33,919 nt of DNA from Bacteroides sp. (GCA_014801945.1 JAAVDF010000032.1:10115-44033), one strand, 5' to 3'; counted from the first letter of the stretch, positions 1-9,082 are shown. The notes: generated by a model from the letters alone, not told the origin. Translations and numbers: made by a program.

Positions 1-23
1 TTATGACGGTTGCGAAAAGACGC

Positions 24-437
24 TTATTTCTTCCTTTTAAAGAATTTTATACGCTTTATAGTATGTCCTATGGCAAATGCTATCATTAAAAATCCTATTT
101 TCCCATGAACGCCTCCTAATGGACTATGCTCATTTGATAGGAGCCAATGGATAAAAGTTGCTACACCTGATATGAAAGTAAGAATATACAACCACCAAAG
201 TATGCGTGTCGGTACTTTAAGTTTGCTAAATTTTGTAAGCCACTTTTTCCATTGAAAATGGAGGTAAATATGCCATACAATAATACACATAAATGGTAGT
301 GCCACGATGATATGGAAAACAACCGGGAAGAAACCACTACTTGATGTCGCTTCCAACTGTATGCTTGATGCGAGGACAATCGGTAATAGAATTGCCAATG
401 TCCAATCGCATATCTTTATTTTTTGTGCTTTTGTCAT
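24..437 (-). CDS. small DUF4405-like four-helix membrane protein
   Basis: A 137-residue integral membrane protein with about four hydrophobic segments (roughly residues 12-30, 38-58, 80-102 and 112-130) and a basic C-terminus ending in FKRKK. Histidines lie near the membrane faces (VFHIIVALP, VWHIYLHFQW, FIHWLL, GVHGK, IGHTIKR). This spacing is typical of small cytochrome b-like or DUF4405 proteins that may bind haem, but no enzymatic partner is next to it and no function can be assigned. The start chosen is the only ATG before the hydrophobic region. A Bacteroidetes -7 box (TAATTTTG, reading leftward from 449 to 442) lies only a few bases before the start codon, so the mRNA may be leaderless. 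Confidence 0.75.
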   Translation of the reverse strand: MTKAQKIKICDWTLAILLPIVLASSIQLEATSSSGFFPVVFHIIVALPFMCIIVWHIYLHFQWKKWLTKFSKLKVPTRILWWLYILTFISGVATFIHWLLSNEHSPLGGVHGKIGFLMIAFAIGHTIKRIKFFKRKK

Positions 438-441
438 AGCG

Positions 442-449
442 CAAAATTA
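442..449 (-). promoter_or_regulatory. -7 box of the DUF4405-like gene
   Basis: TAATTTTG on the minus strand fits the Bacteroidetes -7 consensus TAnnTTTG and is followed by C. No clear TTTG -33 box is visible at the expected distance. The start codon follows only 4 nt later. Confidence 0.45.
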
Positions 450-544
450 CTTCTTTTGTTTTGATAATGAAAAATAGGAAACCTTTAAAATGTCGGAAGA
501 TTACAAAATGTCTTTCCACTGTCAAAGTCGCAGTGATGTAAAGT

Positions 545-576
545 TTTGCATTTCGGGATTTTTTTGTTAATTTTGC
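545..576 (+). promoter_or_regulatory. tig promoter (TTTG-N19-TAATTTTG)
   Basis: TTTG at 545-548 and TAATTTTGC at 568-576 are separated by 19 nt, matching the -33/-7 promoter of Bacteroidetes. The predicted transcript has a leader of about 80 nt. The leader can fold: 586-593 pairs with 611-618 (one G-U), with an inner stem 597-600/605-608. Confidence 0.75.
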
Positions 577-661
577 GCCTTGATAGGGCAAATCAGCTTC
601 ATGAGAAGGCATTTGTCCTGAAAAATTGAAAATTTAACAACAACTGAATACATTTTAAGAA

Positions 662-2002
662 ATGAAAATCAACAAGGAAGAGATCTCACCGGTAGATATC
701 CGTCTTACCGTGACGATTGAAGAAAATGACTACAAGGACGATGTCACCAAGAAACTTAAAGAGCTTGGTCGCACCCATGTAATCCCCGGATTCCGCAAGG
801 GTCACGTTCCCTTCGGCGAACTCAAGCGTCGTTTCGGCAAGCAGATGACCAGCGATGTCATCAATGACACCGTATATCGTGCCGTGGTTGACTATATCAC
901 TGAAAACAATCTCCCCGTGATGGGTCATCCCGTACCCGTAGAGGTTAAGGAGGCTTTCGAGGAAGGCGATCAGGAATTCAAATATGACCTCGCCCTCGTT
1001 CCCCAGCTCAACATCAACCTCAGCAAGGAGGATCACTATCCCTTCTATGAAATCGAGGTGACCGACGAGATGATCAACGAGCAGGACAAGAACATGCGCA
1101 AGCGTTTCGGCAAGCAGGAGCCCGGTCAGGAAATGACCGAGGACGGTGTTGTCAAGGGCGCGCTCATGCAGCTTGACGAAAACGGCGAAGTAAGCCAGAA
1201 CGAAGGTGCTATTCAGGTAACTGACGGCATCGTGTTCCCCCTCTACTTCAAGGACAAAGAAGAAACTGCCAAGTTCGCAGGCAAGAAGCCCGGCGACAAG
1301 GTTGTGTTCAATCCTTGGAAGGCAGCCGGTGGCGACGCCGGTGAACTCGCTTCAATGCTCCACGTAGATAAGGCTATCGCCGCCGACATCAAGAGCGACT
1401 TCGAGATGACAATCTCTGAAATCATCGTAAGCGTTCCCGCTGAACTCGGCGAGGAATACTACAAGACCGTGTTCGGTGAGGACAAGGTTCACAACGAAGA
1501 GGAGTACCGCGAGGCCGTTAAGGAGATCATCTCCAACGAGCTTGCCCAGAACAGCCACATCCTCTTCCGCAACCAGTTCGACAAGGCCATGATGGAGAAG
1601 TATGGCGACATGACTCTCCCCGCAGAGACCATCAAGAAGCTCTTCTTCGCTGACGCAGAGAACGCCGACGAGGCTTACAACGCTCAGCAGAACGGTATCA
1701 AGCATGAGATCATCGAGAACAACCTCCTCAAGGAGCTTGATGTCAAGGTTGATGCCAACGAGGTTCTCGAAATGGCCAAATATCTCACTGCCCGTCAGTT
1801 CGCACAGTACGGCATGGCAGGTATCGATGACGAAATCATCACCCGCTACGCTAAGGAACAGCTTGAGAAGCCCGAAATCCGCAATCAGCTCACCCAGCAG
1901 GTGATCACTTCGAAGCTCTACGATACTATCGAGAACACCGTTACTCTCGACAAGCAGACCGTAAGCCTCGACGATTTCAAGAAAATCGCTCAGGAAGCCT
2001 AA
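662..2002 (+). CDS. tig: trigger factor (ribosome-associated chaperone)
   Basis: Trigger factor binds at the ribosomal exit tunnel and shelters nascent chains. The 446-residue length is normal for Bacteroidetes. The N-terminal ribosome-binding domain carries the signature GFRKGHVP at residues 43-50, with H in place of the usual K in the GFRxGKxP motif. A weak FKBP-like peptidyl-prolyl isomerase segment follows at about 150-250. The C-terminal helical chaperone arms run from about 265 to 440 and are rich in Glu, Lys and Gln. The gene is single, with its own promoter (545-576) and a strong terminator (2054-2101), so it is a monocistronic unit. The start ATG follows an A-rich stretch without a Shine-Dalgarno sequence, as usual in this phylum. 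Confidence 0.96.
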   Translation: MKINKEEISPVDIRLTVTIEENDYKDDVTKKLKELGRTHVIPGFRKGHVPFGELKRRFGKQMTSDVINDTVYRAVVDYITENNLPVMGHPVPVEVKEAFEEGDQEFKYDLALVPQLNINLSKEDHYPFYEIEVTDEMINEQDKNMRKRFGKQEPGQEMTEDGVVKGALMQLDENGEVSQNEGAIQVTDGIVFPLYFKDKEETAKFAGKKPGDKVVFNPWKAAGGDAGELASMLHVDKAIAADIKSDFEMTISEIIVSVPAELGEEYYKTVFGEDKVHNEEEYREAVKEIISNELAQNSHILFRNQFDKAMMEKYGDMTLPAETIKKLFFADAENADEAYNAQQNGIKHEIIENNLLKELDVKVDANEVLEMAKYLTARQFAQYGMAGIDDEIITRYAKEQLEKPEIRNQLTQQVITSKLYDTIENTVTLDKQTVSLDDFKKIAQEA

Positions 2003-2053
2003 GTGATACACACGCTTCGCTGATATAACATACAGCGATATCATAACCAAAAA

Positions 2054-2101
2054 TAAAGTAGCGTCATGCGCTGTCTGCGCATGACGCTACTTTACTTTTT
2101 T
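2054..2101 (+). terminator. Rho-independent terminator of tig
   Basis: A perfect 18-bp stem (2054-2071 with 2077-2094) with loop TGTCT is followed by CTTTTTT. It is the strongest terminator in the window. Confidence 0.93.
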
Positions 2102-2244
2102 AGTATGTGCAAATCACAAACTGCCGGATCGACAAATGGATAATACACAAGCCGATTGATCGTATGGAATCCGTCCAGCACGGGCACAGGCCCTTCAGTC
2201 GGAAATTTAATTACTTTGACAAAGGCACTACCGGTAAAAATGCG

Positions 2245-2252
2245 TAACTTTG
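2245..2252 (+). promoter_or_regulatory. -7 box of the MATE gene
   Basis: TAACTTTGC lies 50 nt before the ATG. A TTTG at 2215-2218 is 26 nt upstream, further than ideal, so only the -7 part is convincing. The rest of 2102-2302 shows no gene; the minus-strand open frame here overlaps the MATE start and looks like a shadow. Confidence 0.5.
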
Positions 2253-2302
2253 CATCGTCAAAACCTAATGACAATCCCGATTCATAACTGACCTTTATAT
2301 AT

Positions 2303-3694
2303 ATGACACCCTCATCCCTCACACGCAAGGCCGGATTCTGGAAAGCCTATAAGACTGAATATAAGAACCTTTGGCGACTCGGTCTGCCAGTGCTCATCAC
2401 TCAGGTAGGTATCATCGTCGTAAGTTTCGCGGACACCATGATGGTAGGGGCCTACGGAACGAACGAACTTGCAGCCGCCGCCTTCGTCAACTCCATATTT
2501 ATGGTGGCCATAGTCATGCAGATAGGCTTCGCCGCAGGCATGACCCCTCTGATCGGTGCGCTCTACAGCCGTAAGGAGAACAATGAGGTAGGTGTCACGC
2601 TGCGTGGCGGACTCCAGATCAACATATTCGTATCGCTCGCATTCACAGCCATAATGGCCTCGCTCTATTTCTTCCTCGACCGTTTCGGACAGCCGGAAGA
2701 ACTTCTGCCGCTCATCCGCAGATACTATCTGATAGTACTCACGACGCTCCTGCCGATGGCAGTGTTCAACTGCTGTCAGCAGACCGCCAACGGTACAACC
2801 GACACAGCCACCCCAATGTGGATGATACTCGGAGCAAATGTGGTCAACATATTCGGAAACTATTGTTTCATCTACGGACACTTCGGAGCACCCGAACTCG
2901 GACTGGCGGGAGCAGGTCTGAGCACGATGATAGCCCGTTACCTCACCATGTTCGGTATCGTGACATTCTTCCTTATCTCAAAACGCTACCGTCCCTACAT
3001 AAAAGGTCTGCGCGAAGGGTCGGTCAATATCGGGGGAGTCCGCCGCAAGGTGTGGGTCACATCCTATCCGGTCATGATACAGAGCGGAGTCGAATGTTTC
3101 CTCTGGACCTTCGGAGCAATAGTCTCAGGTTGGTTCGGCAAGATACAGCTTGCATCCTATCAGGTGGTCAACACCATAGCCCAGCTCGGTTTCATGACCT
3201 ACATGAGCTTCGGAGTGGCAACATCCATCCGTGTAGCCAACTACAACGGCATCGGCGACATAGCCGGAATGAACCGCATCACTTCTGCCGGACTGCATCT
3301 CAACATGCTCCTCGCCACTATCGCCTCCCTCGTCTTCCTGATCGGTGGCCGTCATCTCATCCATGCCTTCACCCCTGACCCGGAAGTCATCGCCACAGCT
3401 CTCACTCTCATTTTACCCCTCATACTCTATCAGTATGGCGATGCCGTACAGCTCACCTACGCCAACGCCCTACGAGGTACATCCGACGTGAAACCTCTCC
3501 TCTGGATTTCCATCGTGAGCTACATAATCGTGGGAGTGCCCCTCCTGCTGACGCTTGCAAAAGTTCTGGAACTTCAAAATATGGGTGTCTATTACAGTTT
3601 CTCCGGCGCACTGATCGTGGCTTCGGTTCTGCTCCATCGCGCTTTCCGGAAAGCCGTCGGGAAAAAAGAGCGTGAACTGGCCAGCCATCAGTAA
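2303..3694 (+). CDS. MATE family multidrug/Na+ efflux transporter
   Basis: A 463-residue inner-membrane protein with about 12 hydrophobic helices in two homologous halves, matching the MatE architecture. Family-typical patterns are visible: GLPVLITQVGIIVVSFADTM near residues 28-47, where the FADTMMVG element is a MATE hallmark, AAFVNSIF near 60, and the second-half equivalent VMIQSGVECFLWTFGAIVSG around 255-275. MATE proteins export cationic drugs or metabolites against an Na+ or H+ gradient; the substrate cannot be read from the sequence. The gene stands alone between the tig terminator and the AspT-like gene. The downstream stem at 3736-3752 is weak. Confidence 0.93.
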   Translation: MTPSSLTRKAGFWKAYKTEYKNLWRLGLPVLITQVGIIVVSFADTMMVGAYGTNELAAAAFVNSIFMVAIVMQIGFAAGMTPLIGALYSRKENNEVGVTLRGGLQINIFVSLAFTAIMASLYFFLDRFGQPEELLPLIRRYYLIVLTTLLPMAVFNCCQQTANGTTDTATPMWMILGANVVNIFGNYCFIYGHFGAPELGLAGAGLSTMIARYLTMFGIVTFFLISKRYRPYIKGLREGSVNIGGVRRKVWVTSYPVMIQSGVECFLWTFGAIVSGWFGKIQLASYQVVNTIAQLGFMTYMSFGVATSIRVANYNGIGDIAGMNRITSAGLHLNMLLATIASLVFLIGGRHLIHAFTPDPEVIATALTLILPLILYQYGDAVQLTYANALRGTSDVKPLLWISIVSYIIVGVPLLLTLAKVLELQNMGVYYSFSGALIVASVLLHRAFRKAVGKKERELASHQ

Positions 3695-3820
3695 ACCCGC
3701 AAAAGGGCATCCACAGGCATGAACAGGGGCGCATTGTCGCCTTAAAAGCGACGGACTTTACATTTTTCATGTAGGTGGCACAACGACAAATGAAAAAAGT
3801 GCAGAATTTGCACACTTGTT

Positions 3821-3855
3821 TTTGTTAGAAAACGCTCAAAAATTCCTACCTTTGC
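3821..3855 (+). promoter_or_regulatory. promoter of AspT-family gene (TTTG-N22-TACCTTTG)
   Basis: TTTG at 3821-3824 and TACCTTTGC at 3847-3855 are 22 nt apart. The predicted leader is about 95 nt. Near its 5' end lies a compact hairpin, TGACCG/CGGTCA (3872-3877 with 3881-3886), extended by GGG/CCC at 3869-3871/3889-3891 across a two-base bulge. Confidence 0.62.
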
Positions 3856-3956
3856 ACTTTCAAAAAGAGGGTGACCGATACGGTCAGGCCCGAACGCACA
3901 CTCCAATAGCGAAGATTAAGATTGTTAAAATTCATATAGTCAAGATTTCTTAAAAA

Positions 3957-5615
3957 ATGGAATGGTTATTTGACCTAATCGGTCCCGGCCATACGGAGCT
4001 TGCGAGCACACTTGTGCTCTATTCCTTCGTCATCGCGGCGGGTATATTCCTCGGAAAGCTGAAGATCGGCGGTATCTCGCTCGGTGTCACTTTCGTGCTT
4101 TTCGTCGGAATCGTTATGGGCCACTTCGGTTACATCGTCAACACTGAAGTCCTGAAATTCGTGCGTGAATTCGGCCTTATTCTCTTCATTTTCGCTATCG
4201 GTATCCAAGTCGGTCCCGGTTTCTTCTCCTCGTTTAAAAAAGGAGGAGTGCTTCTCAACGGACTTGCAGTGCTCATCATCGCGCTCAACGTCGCAATCAC
4301 ACTGGCGATATTCTACATCGACGGCAATACCTCGATCACAGCCCTTGTCGGCGTGATGTCAGGTGCAGTTACCAATACCCCCGGTCTTGCAGCAGCGCAG
4401 CAGACAGCCGGAACAACAGAGGCCATCAACATCATGGCCATGGGCTATGCGGCTGCCTATCCGCTCGGTGTGATCGGTATCATCCTTTCGATGCTCGTGG
4501 TGAAAGCCATCTTCAAGATCCGCACCGAGGATGAGATCCGTGCCATCGAGGATGAGATCGAGGCTTCACAGCAGAAACCTCTCGTGGTGTCATTCGAAGT
4601 CACCAACAAACTGATCGACGGAAAGACCCTCCATGAACTCCACCAGATCCTCCACAGCGATTTCGTCGTGTCGCGTCTGATGGGTCAGGACGGCAAAGTG
4701 GTCATCCCGACATCCAAGACCCAGCTCCATGTAGGCGACAAGATATTCGTCGTGCTCGCACCTCAGGACGAGATGAAATTCCAAGGCGTGATCGGCCATG
4801 AAATCCAGATGGATCAGGCTGATTGGGAAGAGGTTCAGAGCCAGATCTTCTCGCGCCGCATCGTGGTCACCCAGAGTAAATACAACGGTGTGGCTCTCGG
4901 CGATCTCCGCCTCCACACAGCCTATCAGCTCAACTGTACACGCGTCAACCGTGCCGGCGTGGATCTTCTCGCTTCACCCAACCTCCGTCTGCAGATGGGT
5001 GACCGTCTCGTCGTCGTGGGCGACCTCAACGACATCGAGCGTCTTGGCGTCCGTCTCGGCAACTCGATGAAGCGTCTCAACCACCCGAACCTCATCACAA
5101 TCTTCGTCGGTATCCTCTTCGGTATCATCGTCGGCTCTATCAACGTGGGCTTCGGCATGAAACTCGGTCTCGCCGGAGGACCTCTCGTTGTGGCTATCCT
5201 CCTCAGTCGTTTCGGTTACAAATTCAAGCTCGTCACCTACACGTCGTCATCGGCCTCACTGCTCATGCGAGAGCTCGGCATCTGTCTGTTCCTCGCATCG
5301 GTGGGCATATCGTCAGGCCGCGGATTTGCCGAGACAGTGTTCAACACCACCGGTATGTGGTGGGTCATCTGGGGCTTCATCATCACCTTCGTGCCGCTGC
5401 TTATCGTGGGCTGCATCGCACGCGGAGTCTATAAGATCAACTTCCTCACCATCATGGGTCTTGTGTCGGGCGGATGCACCGATCCCCCTGCACTCGCCTA
5501 CGCCAACAACTCAACCGGTTCAGACGCTCCCGCCGTGGCCTATTCTACGGTCTATCCTCTGACCATGTTCCTCCGAGTGGTGGCAGCTCAGGCACTCATC
5601 CTCTGTCTTTTCTGA
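3957..5615 (+). CDS. AspT/YidE/YbjL-type transporter with two RCK_C domains
   Basis: A 552-residue protein with the layout of the aspartate:alanine exchanger (AAEx) superfamily. An N-terminal membrane block at about 10-190 contains the repeat signature SGAVTNTPGLAAA; two cytosolic TrkA-C/RCK_C-like domains lie at about 205-285 and 295-375; a C-terminal membrane block at about 380-552 carries the mirrored signature VSGGCTDPPALAYA. The two inverted membrane repeats flanking regulatory RCK_C domains are known for AspT, YidE and YbjL. The substrate is unknown; without a decarboxylase beside it, exchange of aspartate or alanine is only a guess. It is transcribed from its own promoter and ends at a strong hairpin (5657-5698). 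A second family member lies at 30157. Confidence 0.88.
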   Translation: MEWLFDLIGPGHTELASTLVLYSFVIAAGIFLGKLKIGGISLGVTFVLFVGIVMGHFGYIVNTEVLKFVREFGLILFIFAIGIQVGPGFFSSFKKGGVLLNGLAVLIIALNVAITLAIFYIDGNTSITALVGVMSGAVTNTPGLAAAQQTAGTTEAINIMAMGYAAAYPLGVIGIILSMLVVKAIFKIRTEDEIRAIEDEIEASQQKPLVVSFEVTNKLIDGKTLHELHQILHSDFVVSRLMGQDGKVVIPTSKTQLHVGDKIFVVLAPQDEMKFQGVIGHEIQMDQADWEEVQSQIFSRRIVVTQSKYNGVALGDLRLHTAYQLNCTRVNRAGVDLLASPNLRLQMGDRLVVVGDLNDIERLGVRLGNSMKRLNHPNLITIFVGILFGIIVGSINVGFGMKLGLAGGPLVVAILLSRFGYKFKLVTYTSSSASLLMRELGICLFLASVGISSGRGFAETVFNTTGMWWVIWGFIITFVPLLIVGCIARGVYKINFLTIMGLVSGGCTDPPALAYANNSTGSDAPAVAYSTVYPLTMFLRVVAAQALILCLF

Positions 5616-5656
5616 TTCATAAATTTCTAAGAATCTATTAGTTCAGATAAACAGTC

Positions 5657-5698
5657 AAAAATTCCCTCGCTTTTAACATTACAGCCGAGGGAATTTTT
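5657..5698 (+). terminator. terminator hairpin of the AspT-family gene, abutting the prs promoter
   Basis: A perfect 13-bp stem (5657-5669 with 5686-5698, sequence AAAAATTCCCTCG and its complement) with a 16-nt loop. The U-rich 3' arm runs directly into GTAATTTTG, which forms the prs -7 box. Confidence 0.8.
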
Positions 5699-5699
5699 G

Positions 5700-5708
5700 T
5701 AATTTTGC
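5700..5708 (+). promoter_or_regulatory. -7 box of prs
   Basis: TAATTTTGC begins two bases after the terminator stem, so any -33 contacts would fall inside the terminator loop. No exact TTTG is seen there. The leader to the ATG at 5739 is about 25 nt. Confidence 0.6.
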
Positions 5709-5738
5709 ACTCAAACTCATCATTATCCTAAAATAACC

Positions 5739-6683
5739 ATGATTGATTCCCTTCCACCAATCAAAGTTTTCTCCGGGACAAAATCTCACTACATGGCAGA
5801 AGAAATCTGCCGTGATTTAGGCTGTAACCTCGGCAAAATGAACATCCAGTACTTTGCCGACGGTGAATTTGAAGTATCGTTCGAGGAATCCATCCGTGGC
5901 TGCGAGGTTTATCTCGTGCAGTCCACCTTCCCCAACACGGACAACCTCATGGAGCTTCTCCTCATGATCGATGCGGCAAAACGCGCATCAGCCGCCTCCA
6001 TCATCGCTGTGATGCCCTACTTCGGATGGGCTCGTCAGGACCGCAAGGATAAGCCCCGCGTGTCAATCGCAGCCAAACTCGTGGCCGACCTCCTCACCAC
6101 AGCAGGAGTCGATCGCGTCATCACCATGGACCTCCATGCCGACCAGATCCAAGGCTTCTTCGATATCCCCGTGGATCACCTCTACGCATCGTCGGTGTTC
6201 ATCCCCTACATCCAGTCACTCAATCTCGAAAACCTCGTGATCGCATCGCCCGACGTCGGCGGAGCAAAACGCGCCAACAGCTATGCGAAATATCTCAACG
6301 TGCCCCTCGTGCTCTGCCACAAGCAGCGCGCCAAGGCCAATGTCGTAGCCCAGATGACCGTCATCGGCGATGTCACTGACAAGGACGTGATCCTCATTGA
6401 CGACATGGTCGATACCGCAGGAACAATCACCAAAGCCGCCGACCTCATGATGGCCAACGGTGCCCGTTCGGTGCGTGCCCTCTGCTCCCACGCCATCATG
6501 TCAGATCCCGCGTCGGAACGCATCGACAACTGCGCTCTCACCGAAATGATGTTCACCAACTCAATCCCCTTCAACAAGAACTGCAAGAAGGCGACAATCC
6601 TTTCGGTAGCACGACTCTTCGCCGATACCATCCGTCGTGTCCACACTCACGAATCCATTTCGTCACAGTATCTTATCAAATAA
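5739..6683 (+). CDS. prs: ribose-phosphate pyrophosphokinase (PRPP synthetase)
   Basis: Makes 5-phosphoribosyl 1-pyrophosphate from ribose 5-phosphate and ATP in the cytosol, feeding purine, pyrimidine, NAD, histidine and tryptophan synthesis. The length, 314 residues, is normal for class I enzymes. Visible motifs are the ATP-binding loop RQDRKDKPR (99-107), the PRPP synthetase signature DLHADQIQGFFDIPVD (131-146) and the ribose-5-phosphate/PRPP loop VILIDDMVDTAGTIT (217-231). The gene starts a short distance from its own -7 box. An intercistronic hairpin (6695-6740) separates it from the S9 peptidase gene downstream. Confidence 0.97.
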   Translation: MIDSLPPIKVFSGTKSHYMAEEICRDLGCNLGKMNIQYFADGEFEVSFEESIRGCEVYLVQSTFPNTDNLMELLLMIDAAKRASAASIIAVMPYFGWARQDRKDKPRVSIAAKLVADLLTTAGVDRVITMDLHADQIQGFFDIPVDHLYASSVFIPYIQSLNLENLVIASPDVGGAKRANSYAKYLNVPLVLCHKQRAKANVVAQMTVIGDVTDKDVILIDDMVDTAGTITKAADLMMANGARSVRALCSHAIMSDPASERIDNCALTEMMFTNSIPFNKNCKKATILSVARLFADTIRRVHTHESISSQYLIK

Positions 6684-6694
6684 ATAATATCACA

Positions 6695-6740
6695 GAGGGG
6701 ACGGTGCGCCGAATCAATTTCACCAGCGCAACGTCCCCTC
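6695..6740 (+). terminator. hairpin after prs (possible terminator or attenuator)
   Basis: GAGGGGACG (6695-6703) pairs with CGTCCCCTC (6732-6740); TGCGC (6705-6709) pairs with GCGCA (6726-6730). No run of T follows (ATTCATTT), so termination may be partial and the peptidase gene 32 nt downstream may be co-transcribed. Confidence 0.55.
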
Positions 6741-6771
6741 ATTCATTTCCTCTCACTTTCACCTATCAGAC

Positions 6772-8934
6772 ATGAATCTAAACAACATCATGGCTACCAT
6801 CCTCGCAGCCGGCACGCTCGCCGCATGTTCTGCAGGAGGCGAGACTGACACCGAGATCATCGACAAGCCCGATTTCAAATCGACCACAGGCGTGTTTGAC
6901 CTCGATGCACTCGAAGCACTCGGCCGCGTATCGGCCGTCAGCGTATCGCCCGACACCCGCAAGGTGCTTTTCGGTATCTCTTACGAGAGCCTCGAACAGA
7001 ACCGTTCCAACAATGACCTTTACGTCATGGATCCTGACGGATCGAACCTTGAACGCATCACCCGCACTCCCAAATCGGAGGGCAATTTCACTTGGATCAA
7101 CCAAGGCAAGCAGATAGCCTTCACCTACGCGGATGCTGACGGCAAAAACCAGCTCTGGGTAATGAACCCCGACGGCAGCGGCCGCAAGCAGGTCACAAGC
7201 CTTGAAAAAGGCATCGAGGGCTTCCTCTTCTCACCCGACGAGAAGAAAGTGGTGCTCATCTCACCCATCAAGTTCGCACGCGAGGCCAAGGACATCTATC
7301 CCGATCTTCCCAAGGCTACCGGTCGTGTGATCGACGACATGATGTATAAGCACTGGGACGAATGGGTGACAGAAATCCCCCACCCCTTCATCGGTGACTT
7401 CAACGGATCGAACGTCGATAACATCGAGGACATCATGGCCGACGAGCCTATGTATGAAGCCCCGATGCGTCCCTTCGGCGGCATCGAATCGTTCGCATGG
7501 TCACCCGACAGCCAGTCGCTCATCTATGTTTCGCGCAAAAAGACCGGCCGTGACTACGCCGTATCAACCAACTCCGACCTCTATCTCTACAATATAGCAG
7601 ACAAGAGCACCCGCAACATCACTGAAGGCATGATGGGCTACGACACAGCTCCCGCCTATTCGCCCGACGGCAAGTATGTGGCTTGGCTCTCAATGGAGCG
7701 TGACGGCTATGAGGCTGACAAGAACCGCATTTTCCTGATGGACGTGACTTCAGGCGAAAAGACCGATCTCACTTCCGAGTGGGACTATACGGCTGACGCA
7801 ATCGCTTGGAATCCCAACGGTAAGTCGATCTACTTCCTTGCAGCTAAGGATGGTGACGTCCCCGTATTCGCTATCGACATCACCACCAAGGAGGTGAAGG
7901 TAGTGGCTGACGGTGAATGTGACTACGCCGCTCTCGCTCCGCTCGACGAGGAATCCATCGTGACACTCCGCCACTCAATGCTCGCCCCCAACGAGGTGTG
8001 CATCGCAAAGGCAGGTGAGGTCAAGCAGATCTCCAACGTCAACACCGAACTCCTCGCATCGCTCAAGATGCCCCGCGTGGAGCGCAACATGGTGCCCACC
8101 ACCGACGGCAAGCAGATGCTTGTCTGGACTGTCTATCCGCAGGATTTCGACTCGACCAAGACATATCCCTCGCTGCTCTACTGTCAGGGCGGTCCGCAAA
8201 GCGCGGTCAGCCAGTTCTGGAGCTACCGCTGGAATCTCGCCCTCATGGCTTCAAACGGCTATATCGTCATCGCTCCCAACCGTCGCGGCCTCCCCGGTTT
8301 CGGCACAGAATGGAACGCACAGATCTCCGGTGACTATCCCGGTCAGAACATGCGCGACTATCTCGCTGCCGTCGATTACATGAAGCAGTATTCCTTCATC
8401 GATCCTGCCCGTATCGGCTGCACAGGTGCAAGCTACGGCGGTTTCTCGACCTACTGGCTTGCCGGTAACCACGAGAAGCGTTTCGCCGCTTTCCTCGCCC
8501 ATGCAGGTATCTTCAATATCGAGGCTCAGTATCTTGAGACAGAAGAAATGTGGTTTGCCAACTGGGATATGGGCGGAGGTGCCGACAAAGCTCCCGCCGA
8601 TGTGACCACAGCTCCCGACTACGGTGCATACTGGAAGAAAGACAATGCAACCGCACAGCGCACGTTTGCAATGTCACCTCATCGCTTTATCGACAAGTGG
8701 GACACTCCCATCATGATCAGCCACGGTGAGTTTGACTACCGTATCCTCTCATCGCAGGGCGAAATGGCGTTCAATGCCGCCAAGCTCCGCGGCATTCCCG
8801 CCGAAATGGTTATCTTCCCCGATGAGAACCACTGGATCCTGAAACCGCAGAATGCCGTGATGTGGCAGCGTCTGTTCTTCCGCTGGTTTGACAAGTGGCT
8901 CAAGCCCGAAGCAGCTGAAAAGCCTGCGGAATAA
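6772..8934 (+). CDS. S9 (prolyl oligopeptidase/DPP) family lipoprotein peptidase
   Basis: A 720-residue serine peptidase. The N-terminus is a lipoprotein signal with lipobox LAAC (Cys19), so the protein is probably anchored in a membrane facing the periplasm or surface. Residues about 45-450 form a WD40/TolB-like beta-propeller with repeated elements such as FSPDEKKV and YSPDGKYVAW. The alpha/beta-hydrolase domain covers about 450-715. The catalytic triad is clear: Ser554 in GASYGGF, Asp655 in HGEFDYR and His687 in DENHW. Relatives release dipeptides or cleave oligopeptides. It may belong to the prs transcript. Exact specificity (DPP IV, acylaminoacyl or other) is not decided by the sequence. 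Confidence 0.93.
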   Translation: MNLNNIMATILAAGTLAACSAGGETDTEIIDKPDFKSTTGVFDLDALEALGRVSAVSVSPDTRKVLFGISYESLEQNRSNNDLYVMDPDGSNLERITRTPKSEGNFTWINQGKQIAFTYADADGKNQLWVMNPDGSGRKQVTSLEKGIEGFLFSPDEKKVVLISPIKFAREAKDIYPDLPKATGRVIDDMMYKHWDEWVTEIPHPFIGDFNGSNVDNIEDIMADEPMYEAPMRPFGGIESFAWSPDSQSLIYVSRKKTGRDYAVSTNSDLYLYNIADKSTRNITEGMMGYDTAPAYSPDGKYVAWLSMERDGYEADKNRIFLMDVTSGEKTDLTSEWDYTADAIAWNPNGKSIYFLAAKDGDVPVFAIDITTKEVKVVADGECDYAALAPLDEESIVTLRHSMLAPNEVCIAKAGEVKQISNVNTELLASLKMPRVERNMVPTTDGKQMLVWTVYPQDFDSTKTYPSLLYCQGGPQSAVSQFWSYRWNLALMASNGYIVIAPNRRGLPGFGTEWNAQISGDYPGQNMRDYLAAVDYMKQYSFIDPARIGCTGASYGGFSTYWLAGNHEKRFAAFLAHAGIFNIEAQYLETEEMWFANWDMGGGADKAPADVTTAPDYGAYWKKDNATAQRTFAMSPHRFIDKWDTPIMISHGEFDYRILSSQGEMAFNAAKLRGIPAEMVIFPDENHWILKPQNAVMWQRLFFRWFDKWLKPEAAEKPAE

Positions 8935-8970
8935 TGGATTTGATCATACCGTAACATCAACCATATTAAG

Positions 8971-9014
8971 CATGAGGATGCGCAGAAGGTGACAAACCTT
9001 TGTGCATCCTCATG
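8971..9014 (+). terminator. terminator-like hairpin after the S9 peptidase
   Basis: CATGAGGATGC (8971-8981) pairs with GCATCCTCATG (9004-9014); the stem continues inward with one mismatch and then AAGGT (8986-8990) with ACCTT (8996-9000) around a GACAA loop. Only a weak T-rich stretch (CAGTTTATATT) follows. Its position makes the upstream ATG at 8989, inside the hairpin, an unlikely start for the next gene. Confidence 0.7.
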
Positions 9015-9082
9015 TCAGTTTATATTGCCTTATATTTTGCCTGCGTTTTCATTATCGCACCCCTCCCGCATGTTTCCGATGC

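Noticed and set aside
2092-2328. Minus-strand 78-residue frame across the MATE promoter
   Set aside because: It overlaps the tig terminator and the MATE start, shows no family pattern and no promoter; probably a shadow.
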